In this document: one piece after another, positions 36,571-49,400 of the stretch | How positions within the stretch are numbered: the first letter of the stretch is position 1 | How the letters are laid out: every line of letters begins with the position of its first letter | Assembly: GCF_002994745.2 (NCBI RefSeq) | Contig: NC_037090.1 | Coordinates: 13,079,501-13,143,500, forward strand | DNA: 64,000 nucleotides | DNA from: Rosa chinensis | Taxonomy: Eukaryota; Streptophyta; Magnoliopsida; Rosales; Rosaceae | Direction: 5' to 3' | Made by a program: the position numbers and the translations under genes | The notes under the pieces: generated by a model | What the model was told of the DNA's origin: nothing | What the model saw: only the letters and a program-made list of their open reading frames with translations | The model's database searches: none

Positions 36571-37348
36571 TTATATAGATATATATATATATATATGACT
36601 TATATTTTACTGAGGCTCCTCTGAAAATGCCTCAGATTACTCTTCAGCGTTTTAAAATAGGACAAAACTTGGCTGACCAGCCATGGTCAGCCGTGGCTGA
36701 CCAACACCAATGAGGACATGACATGTGTTTAATTTTATGTTATTTTAGCAGAATAGTGGTACCCACAAGACTGTGGTGATGACGTTGGTAGAGAGAGAAG
36801 AGAGAGGCAGCGTTTTGGTATAGGAAGATAAAAGTGAAATTGGACACATGTCGTGTCCTTATTGGTTTTGGGCAGCCAAGTATCTTCCTTTAAAATATTG
36901 GTATCCGCAACCTAGACTTGTTAGTTATGACAGCTTGCGAACAACCTTACAAGATCGGGCTCCAATAGCATTAATCTTCACACAGCAACAACAAGCTGAT
37001 CGAACACCGGCAGAGAAGGAAGAGGGAAACAACCAGTGGCGGAACCAGGATCCAATTCCTGTCTAGGCTAATTAGAAGGGCACAATAATTTTTTTTTTTT
37101 TTTTAGCCAGTAATTTATATAATCATGAATCATCATAGATTCATAGCCTCACCTATCCACCGACCATCAGACCATGATCAACAAAGACATCACTACATCA
37201 GTCGGTAATTCTAACTAAAAATACATTCATGAATCATCAATTCATCATAGCCTATTAGTGGATTAGCCTATGAGGCGACTATCCACCGAGTGACCGACTC
37301 ACCGACCATGAATCCATGATCAAGAATCAAGATCCTCAGCTAACATGG

Positions 37349-37424
<76 letters not shown>

Positions 37425-37743
37425 CCAAACCTCAACTCATACACAAAAGCCCAACTCACAACCAGTGGTAGCAAACAGAATCGACATTTGGCAAAAGGAG
37501 ATCTGGGATTTCTTTGAGGAAACCCCGTTGGGAAAAACAGAGCAGGAAGAAGAAGTGATAAGTGAATAACAGAGGAGATCGATAGAGCTTCATACCTTAT
37601 TTCAATCGATAAGTCCATAACCTCCATCGAAACACTAGAGTAGTGTGACTGTGTGAGGCTGTGATGCTTGACTATGAGCTGTTGTGGGAGCTAGGAATAC
37701 ACGGGACTTCTACATATAATTTTTTTTTCTTTAGGCTGGAGGT

Positions 37744-37779
<36 letters not shown>

Positions 37780-39175
37780 TTAAGGATTTTTAGCCCAAAA
37801 TATTGTCAAGGCTTTAGCCCATATAGCCTACCATGTCCTTCTGCCACTGGAAACAACCACTAATCAAAGCACTCGAAGATCGAACTTACTACCGGCCAGC
37901 GGATCCAGGCTAGTCTCCAAATACACCTAGCTAGGGTATTACGATCGACCATACTTACCAAACACACAACTAGCCGTCAAATGTCAGCCAGAGTGCAACA
38001 CTATGCTCCTAATACCCAGAAAAACCACAACAGATAGGGAAGATCCCAGTGGAGCAAAACATTTGCTGCACCATAATTAGCAAAATTATTCACAAAGCAA
38101 CATCTAAATTGAACTTTCCAAGTCTAAAGAACTAGTACAGAGATCAATTAATTTCAACTTACGCAAGCACCTAAATCTTATCATTCTTCCATTTAGAAAT
38201 CTAATTACGTATAAATCTACGTAATACTAGAGATGTTACATAGTTCATAAAATATTTCAACGTCGGGTTGAAGGTGGATGCAAAAATTGAAGAGGATCAA
38301 CTCTCTCTCTCTCTCTCTCTCTCCACGTAATACTAGAGATGTTATTGTCCATAAAGTATTTCTACGTTGGGTTAAAGGTGGATGCGAAAATTGAAGAGGA
38401 TCAAGTATATAAATGTACACGGGTCTCTCTCTGTCGCTCCCTCCCTCAGGTGATGCGAGGTGTATGCAAAGGTGAAGAAAAAAAGAATGAATGATGATAA
38501 TATTGGAAAGGTTAAGAGTGAAGACTGAAGAGGGATGTCCAAATAATTTGAATAAAAACGAAATTAATAACTTGGATCCAGAGTTCAAGCAAAGGCCTCA
38601 AGGCCCATTGACCCAAAAAAAAAAAAAAAACTTCAGTTTGATAATCATGCGGTTCAAATGACAACAAAACTTTATTAGAGAAAAATGCTGGAATTTAAAA
38701 CACAAACAATAAGTAAACAAGTCAATGCAAGGTGAAATATGTGCAAACCTTAGATTTCGTAAGCCCCACGAAAAACTTCGCGAGCACTTTTGTAGAAAAT
38801 TTGTTGATCCTTGCATGCTGGATTGTAAAGCATCATGAAATATGCCAAAATCGAATACTTGTTTATTTGGGGGATTTACCGGGCACAAGTTCTCTAAAAG
38901 TGTGATATTTCTATACGGATTTTGAACACATGAAGTACTAAATTCACATCCATTTTCAATTCTGCAAGCATGTCCCCAACACTCTATCTCTCGTTGGATA
39001 GAGAAAAAATACCAAAACGCTCCGAATATCTAATTAAAAGAAAAAAATATTAAGTTTATTATACTCGTATGTGCAAAATACAATCAAATGCACACATTCT
39101 GAGAGATTGTAATAGACAAGTAACTTTGAAAGCTAAGATTGCACCGTCTTAAATTATTATAATTCAAGTATCTCA

Positions 39176-39213
<38 letters not shown>

Positions 39214-41115
39214 AGATTCACTTGTCCTTACAGTCCATTAGACAAATACTCTTGGATATATCATTTAGTTAACGAACAATGTGAAATAAATGAATAATTT
39301 TCCATGATAGTTAAATTGTTCATGATTAACTTTTACGTGTTTGATAAAATTGAATGACTAAATGATGTACAATTAATTACTCTTATATAGAGATTCATAT
39401 CTAAATGACGATGTAAGATTAAACGGTCTCGCTTATCAATCATACTACACGCAAAGATGAAGTTTAACTATAAAAAACTAATAAATTGTCTTTAATACAA
39501 TTAATTACTCTTATGTAGAGATTCATCTCTAAATGACGATGTAAGATTAAACGGTTTCGCTTATCAATCATACTACACGCAAAGATGAAGTTTAACTATA
39601 AAAAACTAATAAATTGTCTTTAATCTATGCCGCTAATACATATCTAATCTAATTGATAAGATTTTAAGTATAACTTTAACTATAAAATATGTGACGACGG
39701 ATCGGCCCCCTAATTAGGAAAAGTAATAAGGTTGCAAAGATTTTTCTTTGTAATTAAACATCATTTAAGAGTAATGTCAAATGAACCACCTTTTTGGGTA
39801 CCATATGTATGTTATTTTATGTGACAACTGTTGTAATAGAAAACTCAATTAATGAGATAATTTTATTAAAGGACGTGGTTGTGTCACATCAGCTGCCACA
39901 TAAAAAGTGAGATAATATGGTATCCAAAAAAATTGTTTAGCTAACATTATTCTATTGCAGTCGGTGTATTTATTCAAAGAGAAAATTTTACAAACAGCAC
40001 CCGAACTAAGGCTGACTCCTAAGTTCAGTACCCGACTATACAAAAATATCACTTTGGTACCCCAAGTTTGAAGCCCGACCCAAGAATGGTATACGTCGTC
40101 CATCACAGCGTTAAGTCTTTGCTACGTGACAAACCATGAGGGCCCTCAAAATATGCCACGTAATTAGCTAGTTAACACCGTGATGGACAGCGTGTAGCAT
40201 TCTTGGGTCAGACTTCAAACTTTGGGTACCAAACTGATAGTTTTGGATAATCGGGTACTAAAGTTAAGAATAAATCTTAATTCAGGTACTGTTTGTAACA
40301 TTTTCTCTTTATTGTAACTCAACAACATGTTAGAATATCTTAATGGAGCAGTAAAAATAAGTAGCGATAAGATATAAACGTACATGGCTGGCAATAATGT
40401 ACCCATAGATATTGGCGAAAATTAAAAGCCATTTTTGCGACGTGAATCCCCTATCGTCAATGTTCAGCATGCTAATGTTCTTGCACAGTAGATAGAGGGG
40501 GTAACCTCTTGGCAGATATTGCAATACAATAATGGAGTTGAAAAACGTCATTGTCTTCACAGAGTTGGAGCCCCTCATCTTTGGAAGAAAAATTAAAATT
40601 GCAACCTGCGCACACAATAGAATTTCCAGATGATTAAGCCGGCAATACTTTTAATTGAGCTAGTTAGTATTTGATATGTACTGTGAAAAATATTGAATTT
40701 ATTTCAGCTGCCTAGAAGGCTTCTCAATCTTACTTGTGGAATAGGAAGAACAGCCACTGCGTCACCTGCTAACCCCAGCATTTTCTCATAGGTAGGGCCC
40801 TTCCGCCAGCAAACCTTAAGGCCTTCGTATATTCTGAATAGATAATGAAGATCTCCCCATGATCGAAAAAGAAGAGCTGTTGTCTTTAATTTGTTGTCCA
40901 ACGAGATACACTTGGTGTTCTGGTTGATAGAAGGAGCATATAGAAACAGAGGATCCAGTAGTAGATACACCATAGATGATAGGTCAACCGGGGGAATATC
41001 ATCGGCGAGAACATTGACAGGGCGTGTGATAAATGGGAGCAAGTACATTACTATTACCTTGGCTGTGAAACTTACAAGGCTTAAAGTAGGATCACGAGGA
41101 TGTATTGAAGTGAAT
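31609..41115 (-). CDS. CNGC-like channel gene, shortened and possibly degenerate
   Basis: Six exons with good splice borders match plant cyclic-nucleotide-gated cation channels: 40734-41115 (LLLDPLFLYAPSINQNTKC), 40384-40605 (SIIVLQYLPRGYPLYLLCK, S4 region), 38749-39029 (FGAFWYFFSIQREIECW, then pore start), 33978-34092 (ENLFVVLISISGLVLFMYLW, pore end and S6), 32202-32276 (TFMQMVSEKKMKK) and 31609-32025 (nucleotide-binding domain, YIIREGEPLDMMFFVTRGSV, GKELLAWA). Junction phases agree from the first to the last listed exon. The protein is short: most of the C-linker between the 75 bp exon and the binding domain is missing. The voltage-sensor segment before LPIPQ is compressed, and the protein stops soon after the binding domain, without the calmodulin/IQ region. 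The N-terminal exon was not found. It is either a divergent small paralogue or a decaying gene. Confidence 0.72.
33231..33297. repeat. GT/CA microsatellite pair
   Basis: A GTGCGTGTGCGTGTG tract is followed about 30 bp later by a CACACACA tract, so the two arms can pair as a hairpin. It lies in a CNGC-like intron. Confidence 0.9.
35036..35230. mobile_element. Single Mutator-like terminal repeat
   Basis: GGGAAAATCGTCCGTACGATACC followed by GGTACCT...CGTTAGCTCC resembles the terminal repeats at 61070-61243. No partner end was found nearby, so this is a truncated copy inside the 34093-38748 intron. Confidence 0.55.
35440..36540 (+). mobile_element. 5'-truncated Copia fragment (relative of the older Copia)
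   Basis: 35485-36038 reads the Copia RNase H (TAISWRSTKQTLVATSSNHV, YEDNAACIEQMKQGYIKGD) in two frames. Then come a CATCAGGGGGAG tract, an LTR-like region and CTCTATATAAAG near 36470. It is very similar to 13730-14548 but in the opposite strand, so it is a separate insertion of the same family. Confidence 0.85.
36541..36597. repeat. TA microsatellite
   Basis: Alternating TA for most of about 55 bp with small interruptions. Confidence 0.95.
37034..37849. mobile_element. Non-autonomous hAT element in CNGC-like intron
   Basis: Starts CAGTGGCGGAACCAGG and ends TTCTGCCACTG, with exact 8 bp duplication GAAACAAC (37026-37033 and 37850-37857). Internally it has a CT microsatellite (37350-37421) and a TA microsatellite (about 37747-37779). 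The CAGTGGCGGA terminus is shared with 41478-42769. Confidence 0.93.
37350..37421. repeat. CT microsatellite
   Basis: About 36 uninterrupted CT dinucleotides. Confidence 0.97.
38219..38405. repeat. Tandem duplication of about 107 bp
   Basis: CGTAATACTAGAGATGTTA followed by a GTTGGGTTAAAGGTGGATG-type block occurs twice, starting near 38220 and 38327. A CT run lies between the copies. Confidence 0.85.
39181..39211. repeat. TA microsatellite
   Basis: Uninterrupted TA run in the CNGC-like intron. Confidence 0.95.
39369..39624. repeat. 128 bp tandem duplication
   Basis: Two copies start ACAATTAATTACTCTTAT at 39369 and 39497. They differ at only a few positions and lie in the CNGC-like intron between 39029 and 40384. 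Confidence 0.93.
39976..40310. mobile_element. MITE with inverted repeats of about 110 bp
   Basis: The left arm AAAGAGAAAATTTTACAAAC and the reverse complement of the right arm AAAGAGAAAATGTTACAAAC continue in parallel through the TTTGGTACCC and GACCCAAGAATG blocks. The element is essentially two inverted arms with a short loop. The flanking duplication is not clean. Confidence 0.8.
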
Positions 41116-41477
41116 CTGACCAAGACAAAACAAATATAATTTAGTTTCATGGAAAAATATGAATCAGAATCTAAAAAGCAAAACAATATATAAATTAACC
41201 TACCCTGAAGTCCTTAACTCTGTTAGCTTTACTAAAAGACTAAAAAGTAATCAGATATGTATTAAATTAAAATGATATACTTTAACACAAACCCAGACCT
41301 TTTCTTCCCCAGTACCCATCATCGCACAACACAGAGCCCCTAGCCATGGCATACATGTTTCATCAAAACTTTGAGCAAATTGAAGAAAAGGGAAGAGATT
41401 GAATTTTAGCTTCCATGATTCGGATCTCATATTTTCAAAGCTAGTATTTTGTATCCAATTCCTATAGTTACCGAAAC

Positions 41478-42682
41478 CACCGGCGGATCTAGGTAGAAGC
41501 TTGGGCGGGCTCCAGCCCATCCGAGATTTTTGGGCCTAAAAAAAAATAGTAGATGTATACATTTTTGAAGCCACCCAAAGTACCCTACTCTCCTGACTCC
41601 AGAGCAGAAAACAACTTCGGGCTATTCAATCTGCCCAGTTCGGCACTCTCGTCCAGTCGTCCTCCTCCTCTCGCCTTCTCTGCCCTTCTCCACTTCTCTC
41701 AGAGATGAAGACATCAAGACATCAAATTCTCTTGCTCTGGAAATCTAATATGCAGCATTCTCTCCGTCTCCTTGTTCTGCAAATCTGCAATTGATTTCAA
41801 TACTTATCAATTGACAATTGTTGTGCTATCTCGGCCAGGACTTAGACCCTCAAACAGCAAGTTTGGTTCTCCAGCTGCAGACTGCAGTATAACTGAACCG
41901 CTCCTTCCGCTGCCTAATAGTCAAGGCCGCCACCAGTCCACCATCGTCACTCCCAAGGTTGTTCTCAACCCTAAACTCCTAATTCATTTATGTTGCATAT
42001 GCGTTATTGGGTCTTGTAAAGATTTAGTTTTTGTGGATAAAGTTGGTTGCTTTGGACATTTTTTGCTACTTGGTGTTTTGTACTGTGTGGTAAAAAGGTA
42101 ATTGGTAAAGATGATTTGAGACTTGAGTAATTGGTTAGCAGGAAATTTATATGGTTGACTTTGGTAGTCTGATTGTGGTGAAATTGTTACTGATTCCTTA
42201 TACCCTCAGCGATTATATTGTGGGATGAAGCTAGTTTCTTAGTTTAGAGTTTAGACCTTGTTGAGGTTTTAGTTTTTTTGTGTAATTTTGAGGCTCATCT
42301 ACACTTCTTCAGTGGGTTTAATTAAAGTATAACGCAACAATTTTGTTGTGCTAATGAGTAATCAAGTTTGGGTTTAATCAAGTTGTATAACGATGCTCTG
42401 TCAAGTTTGGGTTTAATTAAAGTGTTGTGCTAATCAACTTTGTGCTTCAAATAGGAGGCTTCTTTATGTTTGTTTGTTTAATTGTGAATGGCACTATGAA
42501 TTGGAACTACGAACTAAAACACAAAGTGAATGGCAAAAGCTTGAGTCCATTATTAGAGTAGCTAAAATCTACTGCTTTCCAAGGTATATTTTTCTTTTCT
42601 TTTCATTGTGCATATAAAATTGTGGCTTATATTGTGACTTTTTTTAAATTAATAAAATTATCTCGCATAATCGAGATTCTCC

Positions 42683-42719
<37 letters not shown>

Positions 42720-42769
42720 GTTTAAGAAATCTAAGCCCGCCCAAGGTTTCAATCCTGGATCCGCCACTG
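41478..42769. mobile_element. Non-autonomous hAT element upstream of CNGC-like exons
   Basis: Termini CACCGGCGGATCTAGG and CAGTGGCGGATCCAGG (reverse complement of the right end) are flanked by an exact 8 bp duplication ACCGAAAC (41470-41477 and 42770-42777). 1,292 bp, no transposase; a TA run lies at about 42688-42714. Confidence 0.93.
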
Positions 42770-43068
42770 ACCGAAACCAAGTGTTAATTTAATATGCTCT
42801 CTCTAACTAAAGCTAAAAGATAGAATACACATTTCAAGATCAAAATTTTGAATTTAGTCCAAGGAGTTTGGGAGATTTAACATGAGTTTGGTGAGAAAAA
42901 AAAGAAGAAGAAGGAAACTCCATTTGGATAGCAGCTTTTGGGTTTTGATGAGAGCTCTGAGAGAGAGAGGCTGGGCTTTGAGGAGAGAAGACAGAGTAAC
43001 TCAATAGATGAGCTTTGTATTTGTAGTGCTCTTGGAATCAGCGTTAGAGCCTCAAGAACACATCAAAT

Positions 43069-44610
43069 TGGTGAGGTAAATTGGCATGCTCCTTGTGCTT
43101 TTCAGTTAAAGGTTAATACATATGGTGCTGCTCATGGTACTGGAAAAATTAAGCTTTTTGCCCCCTTTCTTATTATTTTTAGCGGATGGCAACGGCGTTA
43201 TGTTGCCGTTAGTAAAAAAATATGTAGCAAAAATATGTGGCGAAATATGATTAAACTCATCTGGCATTCAACTTCTATTTCAAAAATAATAAAAAATTCG
43301 TCAAAATTATTGTATTCTCTCTTTAATATATCTGCGTCACTAACTATGAGAAAATGTAGGATAAATTAAGCATTAAGAAAATTAAATATAGTAAAATAAA
43401 ATATAAGTTTAACATATCTATTAGAGTTCAAGCAATAACACAAATAATCACCTCATATGTCAAATTCAAATTTAACATAATGCATATAACAAATTCATTC
43501 AATAAGAAATCCGAGATTTTAACACCTAGCTGAGTGTGGCAGACTCAACGCACCTTGTGGTTGAGCCAAGCACTTCCAAATTTGAATGTAGCATATTTTA
43601 TTTGGCACCATAAAAGCTTCTCCAATGAAGATGTTTTTTTAACTTGTGTCAGATTCAAATTTGACATGTGACATGGAAAATTTGACACCTTAATATTTTG
43701 AATAATTTTTGCTCAAATAGAGATGTCAAAATTGAGTATAATTTTTTTTTTGAAGTAAGAGTCGGTGCGACTGCCCTCAAACCTTGATTAGTGAAACAGC
43801 GGAATACATGGGGGGGACATGATAGCTAAACCCCAGAGAACAAATTACAGCAAGAGAACTTCCTGAGATAATAACATGAGCCTCGACTACAAACAAGTAT
43901 CCTAATAGGCACCAACTAGCAAAGAGCGTTCGACTGGAGTCTCTGTTTTCTTTGACAAAAGTCATACAGCGGTGACACAACGGAAAGATAACTTGATCTG
44001 CAACTCAATTACAGCTTAGCATAATTTCCATATGTATAGCTTTCCCATCATGTTGCCACAGGATAAAACATCCAGCGACACTAAGTTTCACCCTGCCACT
44101 AGGCAGCAGCGACTATTTGACCAAGCAAGGAACTCGCCGCCTAATTTTAAGGAAAGAGAGAGAAGGAGAGAGAAATAATAATAAAATAAAAAAGACATGG
44201 AATTTGGGGCTGTCAAATTTGACATAGAGGTTGATATGTCAAATTCACGTGCTATGGTTGTTACTGCGGTTAATGGAGATATGGAGGACTTGTCAGAAGT
44301 TGGCTGTATTGTGGAGGATTGCAAGGCTTATCTGAGCTCTATTCTTTCAACTAGAGTACAGTCTATATATCGTGAAGCGAATGGTGTTGCACATAGATTG
44401 GCACACCTCGCTAGTCTATCGTATTTAGATGAGTATTAGTTAGAGAAGGCTCATGTTATTATTCAGGATGCACTATATGAGGATTCTTGTACTACTACTC
44501 GAAGCGAAGGTTATATGTCCCCCTCGTTGTACACTGGTTCTCCTATTATTAATAATATTCGGGCGTGTGGCTGAGTCTTCCAGTTAGGCTGGGTTCCAAA
44601 CCCCTTTTAA
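43069..44610 (+). pseudogene. LINE-type RNase H (RVT_3) remnant, split by insertions
   Basis: Two separated pieces read like the RNase-H-like domain that ends plant LINE ORF2: about 43069-43140 (VNWHAPCAFQLKVNTYGAAH) and about 44225-44440 (VEDCKAYLSSIL, YREANGVAHRLAHLASLSYL). They are followed by a 3' tail ending in an A-run at about 44608. Between them lie about 1.1 kb of unrelated AT-rich DNA and a minus-strand T-run fragment (from 43741). Dead retroelement debris. Confidence 0.6.
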
Positions 44611-46435
44611 AAAAAAAACATATGGATTAAAGAAGTGTTTTTGCTATCAATTATATATGTTTGGTCCTCCACACTCCCCATGACAAAAGACATCTCCACT
44701 GGAGATGGTGAGAGCAATTGACTGCCCAAATTGATTAATGCACCGATCCAATATTGGTCGACCAAACGCAGGAGACTACGTAGTGGGGAGATTGGATGAC
44801 CAATTCTTTGTCACCCTCTAGGTCGGGCAATTTGGGAGACAAGTGGTGAGTCCACTGTTTCTAAAGAGAAAAAAATTGACTTCGACTCTGAAGGAAAAAA
44901 CTTGCTTGAGAAGGAAGAGAGTCGAACCTTCTACCTCTCAATCAAATAGTGAATGAAGCTTCAAATCATTGAGTTACTATCACTGACCTTTTCTGAATCT
45001 TATTAAATATTATTAACTAGTTTGTCAAATGTTTACCATTCAAGTTCATGAGAATTTTTCTTGTCATTATTAAATGGATAGATTAATAATTAATTAGTGT
45101 ACCATTATTGTCATTTAAATTAGTTTCGTTCATAAATAAATAAATAAATTGGCATGCCAATTGTTTTTTATTGTGTAACCAGAAGCAATGATCAATTTAG
45201 AATAAACAGTGAATTGGCAGCGGCTAATTCAATAGATAAATCAGCAATTTCCCAAAATTCATGGGTGCATTTCCTCTTAACAGAAGAAGACGAAAGTCTT
45301 TACCAAGTCTGGACTACGACAAAGTTTCTGATTGCATGTAGGATGAGAAAGCAGAAAGAAGGAACTATAGTTAAAGGATCGAGTCAACTAACCTGTCAAA
45401 GAAACGGTCCCATTCAGTGGAGATGGCCATAACTTGGAAACTTCCTTGTACCACAAAGTTCTGAATGTTGACCACATATAAGGAGAATTTATACGAGGAA
45501 AATGCGCGTGGAAGAAACACAGAGAGCAAATAAAAAGATATACATATACAGGAAGAGATAATAGTTAACCAACTACATTTCGCCAGTGAGTTATACCTGC
45601 TGGATGGTTTAATTTTGGATAGGCCTTCTTCTACGGATGATCGGATTAAAAAGAAGGGGAAATTTGGGAAATGAAGATGCAGGAAATCCCTTCGAAACGA
45701 ACTCTGGTATAGAACTACTGATCAAGGTTGATCAAGTCGATATGGTTAGTTTGTAACATCACACACACACATATATATATACTCCGAAAATTCTTCGAGT
45801 ATGGTTGAAGGTGACCTAGTGAGTTGTATCAAGGAACGCTTTATGGGAAGGTCGATCAAGGAAAGAACAAACATATTAGACCAATACCTTTATTCTATCA
45901 GTTCTTTTGGCAAGGTATAACTAAAGTCTACCATTCACTTTATGCTTTTCTACCAAATATAGAAAATTATAGCCGTCAGCTCAATTCTTTCCCTAGAATT
46001 GATGAACTTTACTCTTATATGCATACCATAATCAGCACCTTTTCACATTCAATCTTCCCAAGGCCGTTGAAGAGCATATAGGACTGCCTTCCATAGTTCC
46101 ATATATCTCCACCCTTCTTTACGATGGAAGTGCATGGAATCATGGATGGTCACATCATCAGTTACATTGTTAGAAGGTTGCCCTTTCATGGTCGGTCATA
46201 CTATCAGTAATATAGATGGAAAATTATTCTTTACTCGGTGTACGATATGTGAGAAATATGTTTGATCGGTCAGATCACCGGTTACTTTGATGGAAGATTG
46301 CCCTTTTATTTTCAGTCATACATTTAGTAGTTGTTTAATTGACCTGATATATCATTAGTGCATCCAGTCATAGCTCTGCTAGGTTTTATATCCGATATTT
46401 TATTGTTGTATTTTTCATTTATGGTGTAGTACATC
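44611..46435. other. No gene recognised
   Basis: AT-rich intergenic DNA. It contains a CTCCACTGGAGATG palindrome-like motif near 44690 and a short ATATATAT run near 45770. Open frames such as 45154-45432 show no known domain. Confidence 0.5.
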
Positions 46436-49400
46436 TATCTTTTGGTGTGGGAAATGATATATAAAGAGCACTAAAATTCAAATAAATAATATAAACAGAC
46501 ATTTGTAGGAGGAGCTTTACAAGCAGCATTGCCTGTCCAAAAAGAGTTGAAACCGAGAATTTGCTACAAATCCAGCATGAGAAAAATTCCTTTTCAGGTA
46601 ATCAAGGTACAAAAGAGATTCAAAGCAAATGACATCCATCTGGTTAACGCTGACCCTGCAATGTAAAATATACAGAAACCTTTTCTCCTCGTCTAAAGGC
46701 GTCATGTCAAATATAAATTGTTCTTTTCTACACACCTTTGTTATCAGTATCTACAGGCTCTGGACAACGAGGGAACATTTCCATCATGGTATACTGAGAT
46801 CGTAGAGGTCTAAACTTGGGAATGACCAATCATAAGTGGGATGTAATCTCGAGTCCAATCAACCTCGCGAAAATTGAGTGAAATTCATATGATTACAGGT
46901 GGGATTGCATGGAAATGGGCAGTCAATTTGCTTTGCAACATTTTGATTAAAGTACCAATCACCCACAGACTCTGCAATTGTCTATCAAAGTTGAAATGAG
47001 TCAGATAACTTTGCATAAGAAAAAGGACAGAATAACAAATTTTTTCTGGCAAGAGAAAGAATAACAATTAAAGAGCCATATTTCAGTGCCATACTACTGA
47101 AATAGGGTCTTTACGCTTTCAGTCGCTGATGAACATCAAAACATGTATACATTACGTAAAACCACCAGAGATGTATGACATTTTATTTTAGAAATAAACT
47201 GCTGACTGGTTGCAACTTTTTAGTCATAAAGTTTCAGTGTCAGCTTCAAGTTGCTGAACAGAACTCACATACGATCATATCATAATTATGAGCAAAAGCA
47301 TGGAAGAATAATCTATGAAAAGCTTTGTGAGCTAAGCATCCAACAGTAACCTCAGTGGACTGAACAAACATAAAAGGTGGGGAGGAGACAGAGGACTCTC
47401 TCTCTCTCTTAACCATACGGAAACACACTACAGGGATGAAGTACTTCCTGGGACAAGATTCTACTTAACAAAAAAGAGCTTCATCTAGATCCTCACCTTA
47501 TTGTTTATTCGTGGAGAACTGGGTGAATGCCATGTCTCAGAAAACCATGTCTGGCAATGAATAAAACATGAATTTATAAAAGTTCCTCCCACCTTGCTTT
47601 TCTGGAATTCGCTCAGTGCATTTAGCATAGAACGACGGAAACCTGTATGAAACAAGTTGATAAGTTAGTTTGTCACAATATTTTGTTTACAATTATCCTT
47701 CATCATACAACCATTTACAAGTTCCCAATGCACAAATCCTATTTGTCAGTTGAAAGTGCATCTGTTACATGGGTTCGAGAAGGCAGTTGCAATGAGCCGC
47801 TTCAGTTAAAAATTATTATATGATTGAGAGGGTAGTCATTTAAGAGTGTCATATGACCTGCCTTTGCTACATATGTGGTGATCGTGATATGCATATCCAA
47901 TTACCTTGCAGTATTTCAATCTGGCTAGGATTGCAATTATAGATGTTCAGCTTGCACTTTTTCCAGTAGCCATGCGGATCTGATGCTTCAGGTATCAAGA
48001 TATGTTGTATCTAATGATAAAAGAACAAAGGAATGAGAAATCAAATTCTGATCAAGCAAATGAAAGTTGGATTCATAGCAAAGTTACCTGCCAAAAATCA
48101 TAAGCTGGGTTGACGAGGAACACTGGAGTGCTAACGTGTTTAATAATTTCTTCAGGAAAGAGACACTGCCACAAAAATAATAGGAGATTACTGCCACGCA
48201 TCATAGTATCATACTGAGCAGAAAACTAGTGACCTCTCAAATTTGATCAGTGAAAACATACACCAACCTTAGCTGGTTCCTTTCTTGCAACACAATCCTT
48301 GTGCAAACTTTTTGCTAAATCCTGACAGCATGATAAAACAAGCAAGAGATATCAATAATGAGTCTTGTGCTGAACCTCAGTTCCCGTGAAGATACTGTTA
48401 AAGGATTATCTAGCAAAACAAAAGAACTTAATTTTCATATGGCTCATCTACATTAAATCAGAATGGATGAGAAGTCTCATGTACTATCTGTGAGACTCGC
48501 AAGATGCACCTCCCAAAAATTCGAATATAATTTGACTACTGATAGGCATCCCATATTATCTCCTTCAACTACTTCTAGCAAAAGAGTATACAACGGAGTA
48601 CCAGTAAAGATTACAAAAGGCAGTAAGATTAGAGCATAACCTGAAGAACCACAACATCACGATAAAAAGTTCTCATGGTCCAGTTTTTGTTAACATCTTT
48701 CCTGAAATGTCAGAAACAGAAAAAAATGAAAATCTATCTATCTAGTTATCTTATGCAATCACTATCCCGAGCACAGAAGATGCATTACAGACGGAGAAAA
48801 ACAAAAAAAACAAAAACAAAGGCACATGTGCTTAACAATTAGTTTCTAAAAGCATGCAAAACTTTGAAAATTCCAACTGTGGCTTGATAGGAAAGCATTT
48901 CAAATTGGTTAAAAAAGAAGATGGTATGTGAGAAGTATTCAACGCACGATAGGACTCCTCAATCCTGATGTTTGAATTAAAAAAAAAAAAATCGAGCAAC
49001 TTCAGTACCATCTTATGAAATTTATGATTAAAGAGATATTAGATGAAAAGAATATATGACCCTGACCCTACAAGAGTTCAGACAAATATATTATCCTAGA
49101 AAGACTTCATATTGAACGGTTTAGCTAAAAGATGTTGGTGCAAGGCAGTAGTACACATAAAACATACTCATCGAGAAAAAAACCTGCATCAGCAAGACAT
49201 TTGACAGTTGAATCCCTAGGTAGAAGACCTCGAAAGTCATCACAGTGTATAAGAGTTGCCAACCCACCGGCAGAGCATCCAGAAAGAAGTGCCTGTAAGA
49301 TTTTCAGTTATACATATTAGCCGAAATGGATCACTATTCAATTAAACACGAATGCCTGCAAATTATATATATCGTGGAAGAAAATTGTGAAAGAATCAGC

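Noticed and set aside
37340..37627. Ser-Leu and Arg-Glu repeat proteins
   Set aside because: Produced by a CT microsatellite inside a hAT element.
41251..41520. Possible first exon of the CNGC-like gene
   Set aside because: Open frame exists, but residues do not resemble CNGC N-termini and a hAT element interrupts its upstream end; not supported.
44900..44960. tRNA-like GAGTCGAACCTTC motif
   Set aside because: No matching acceptor stem or cloverleaf could be formed by eye around it.
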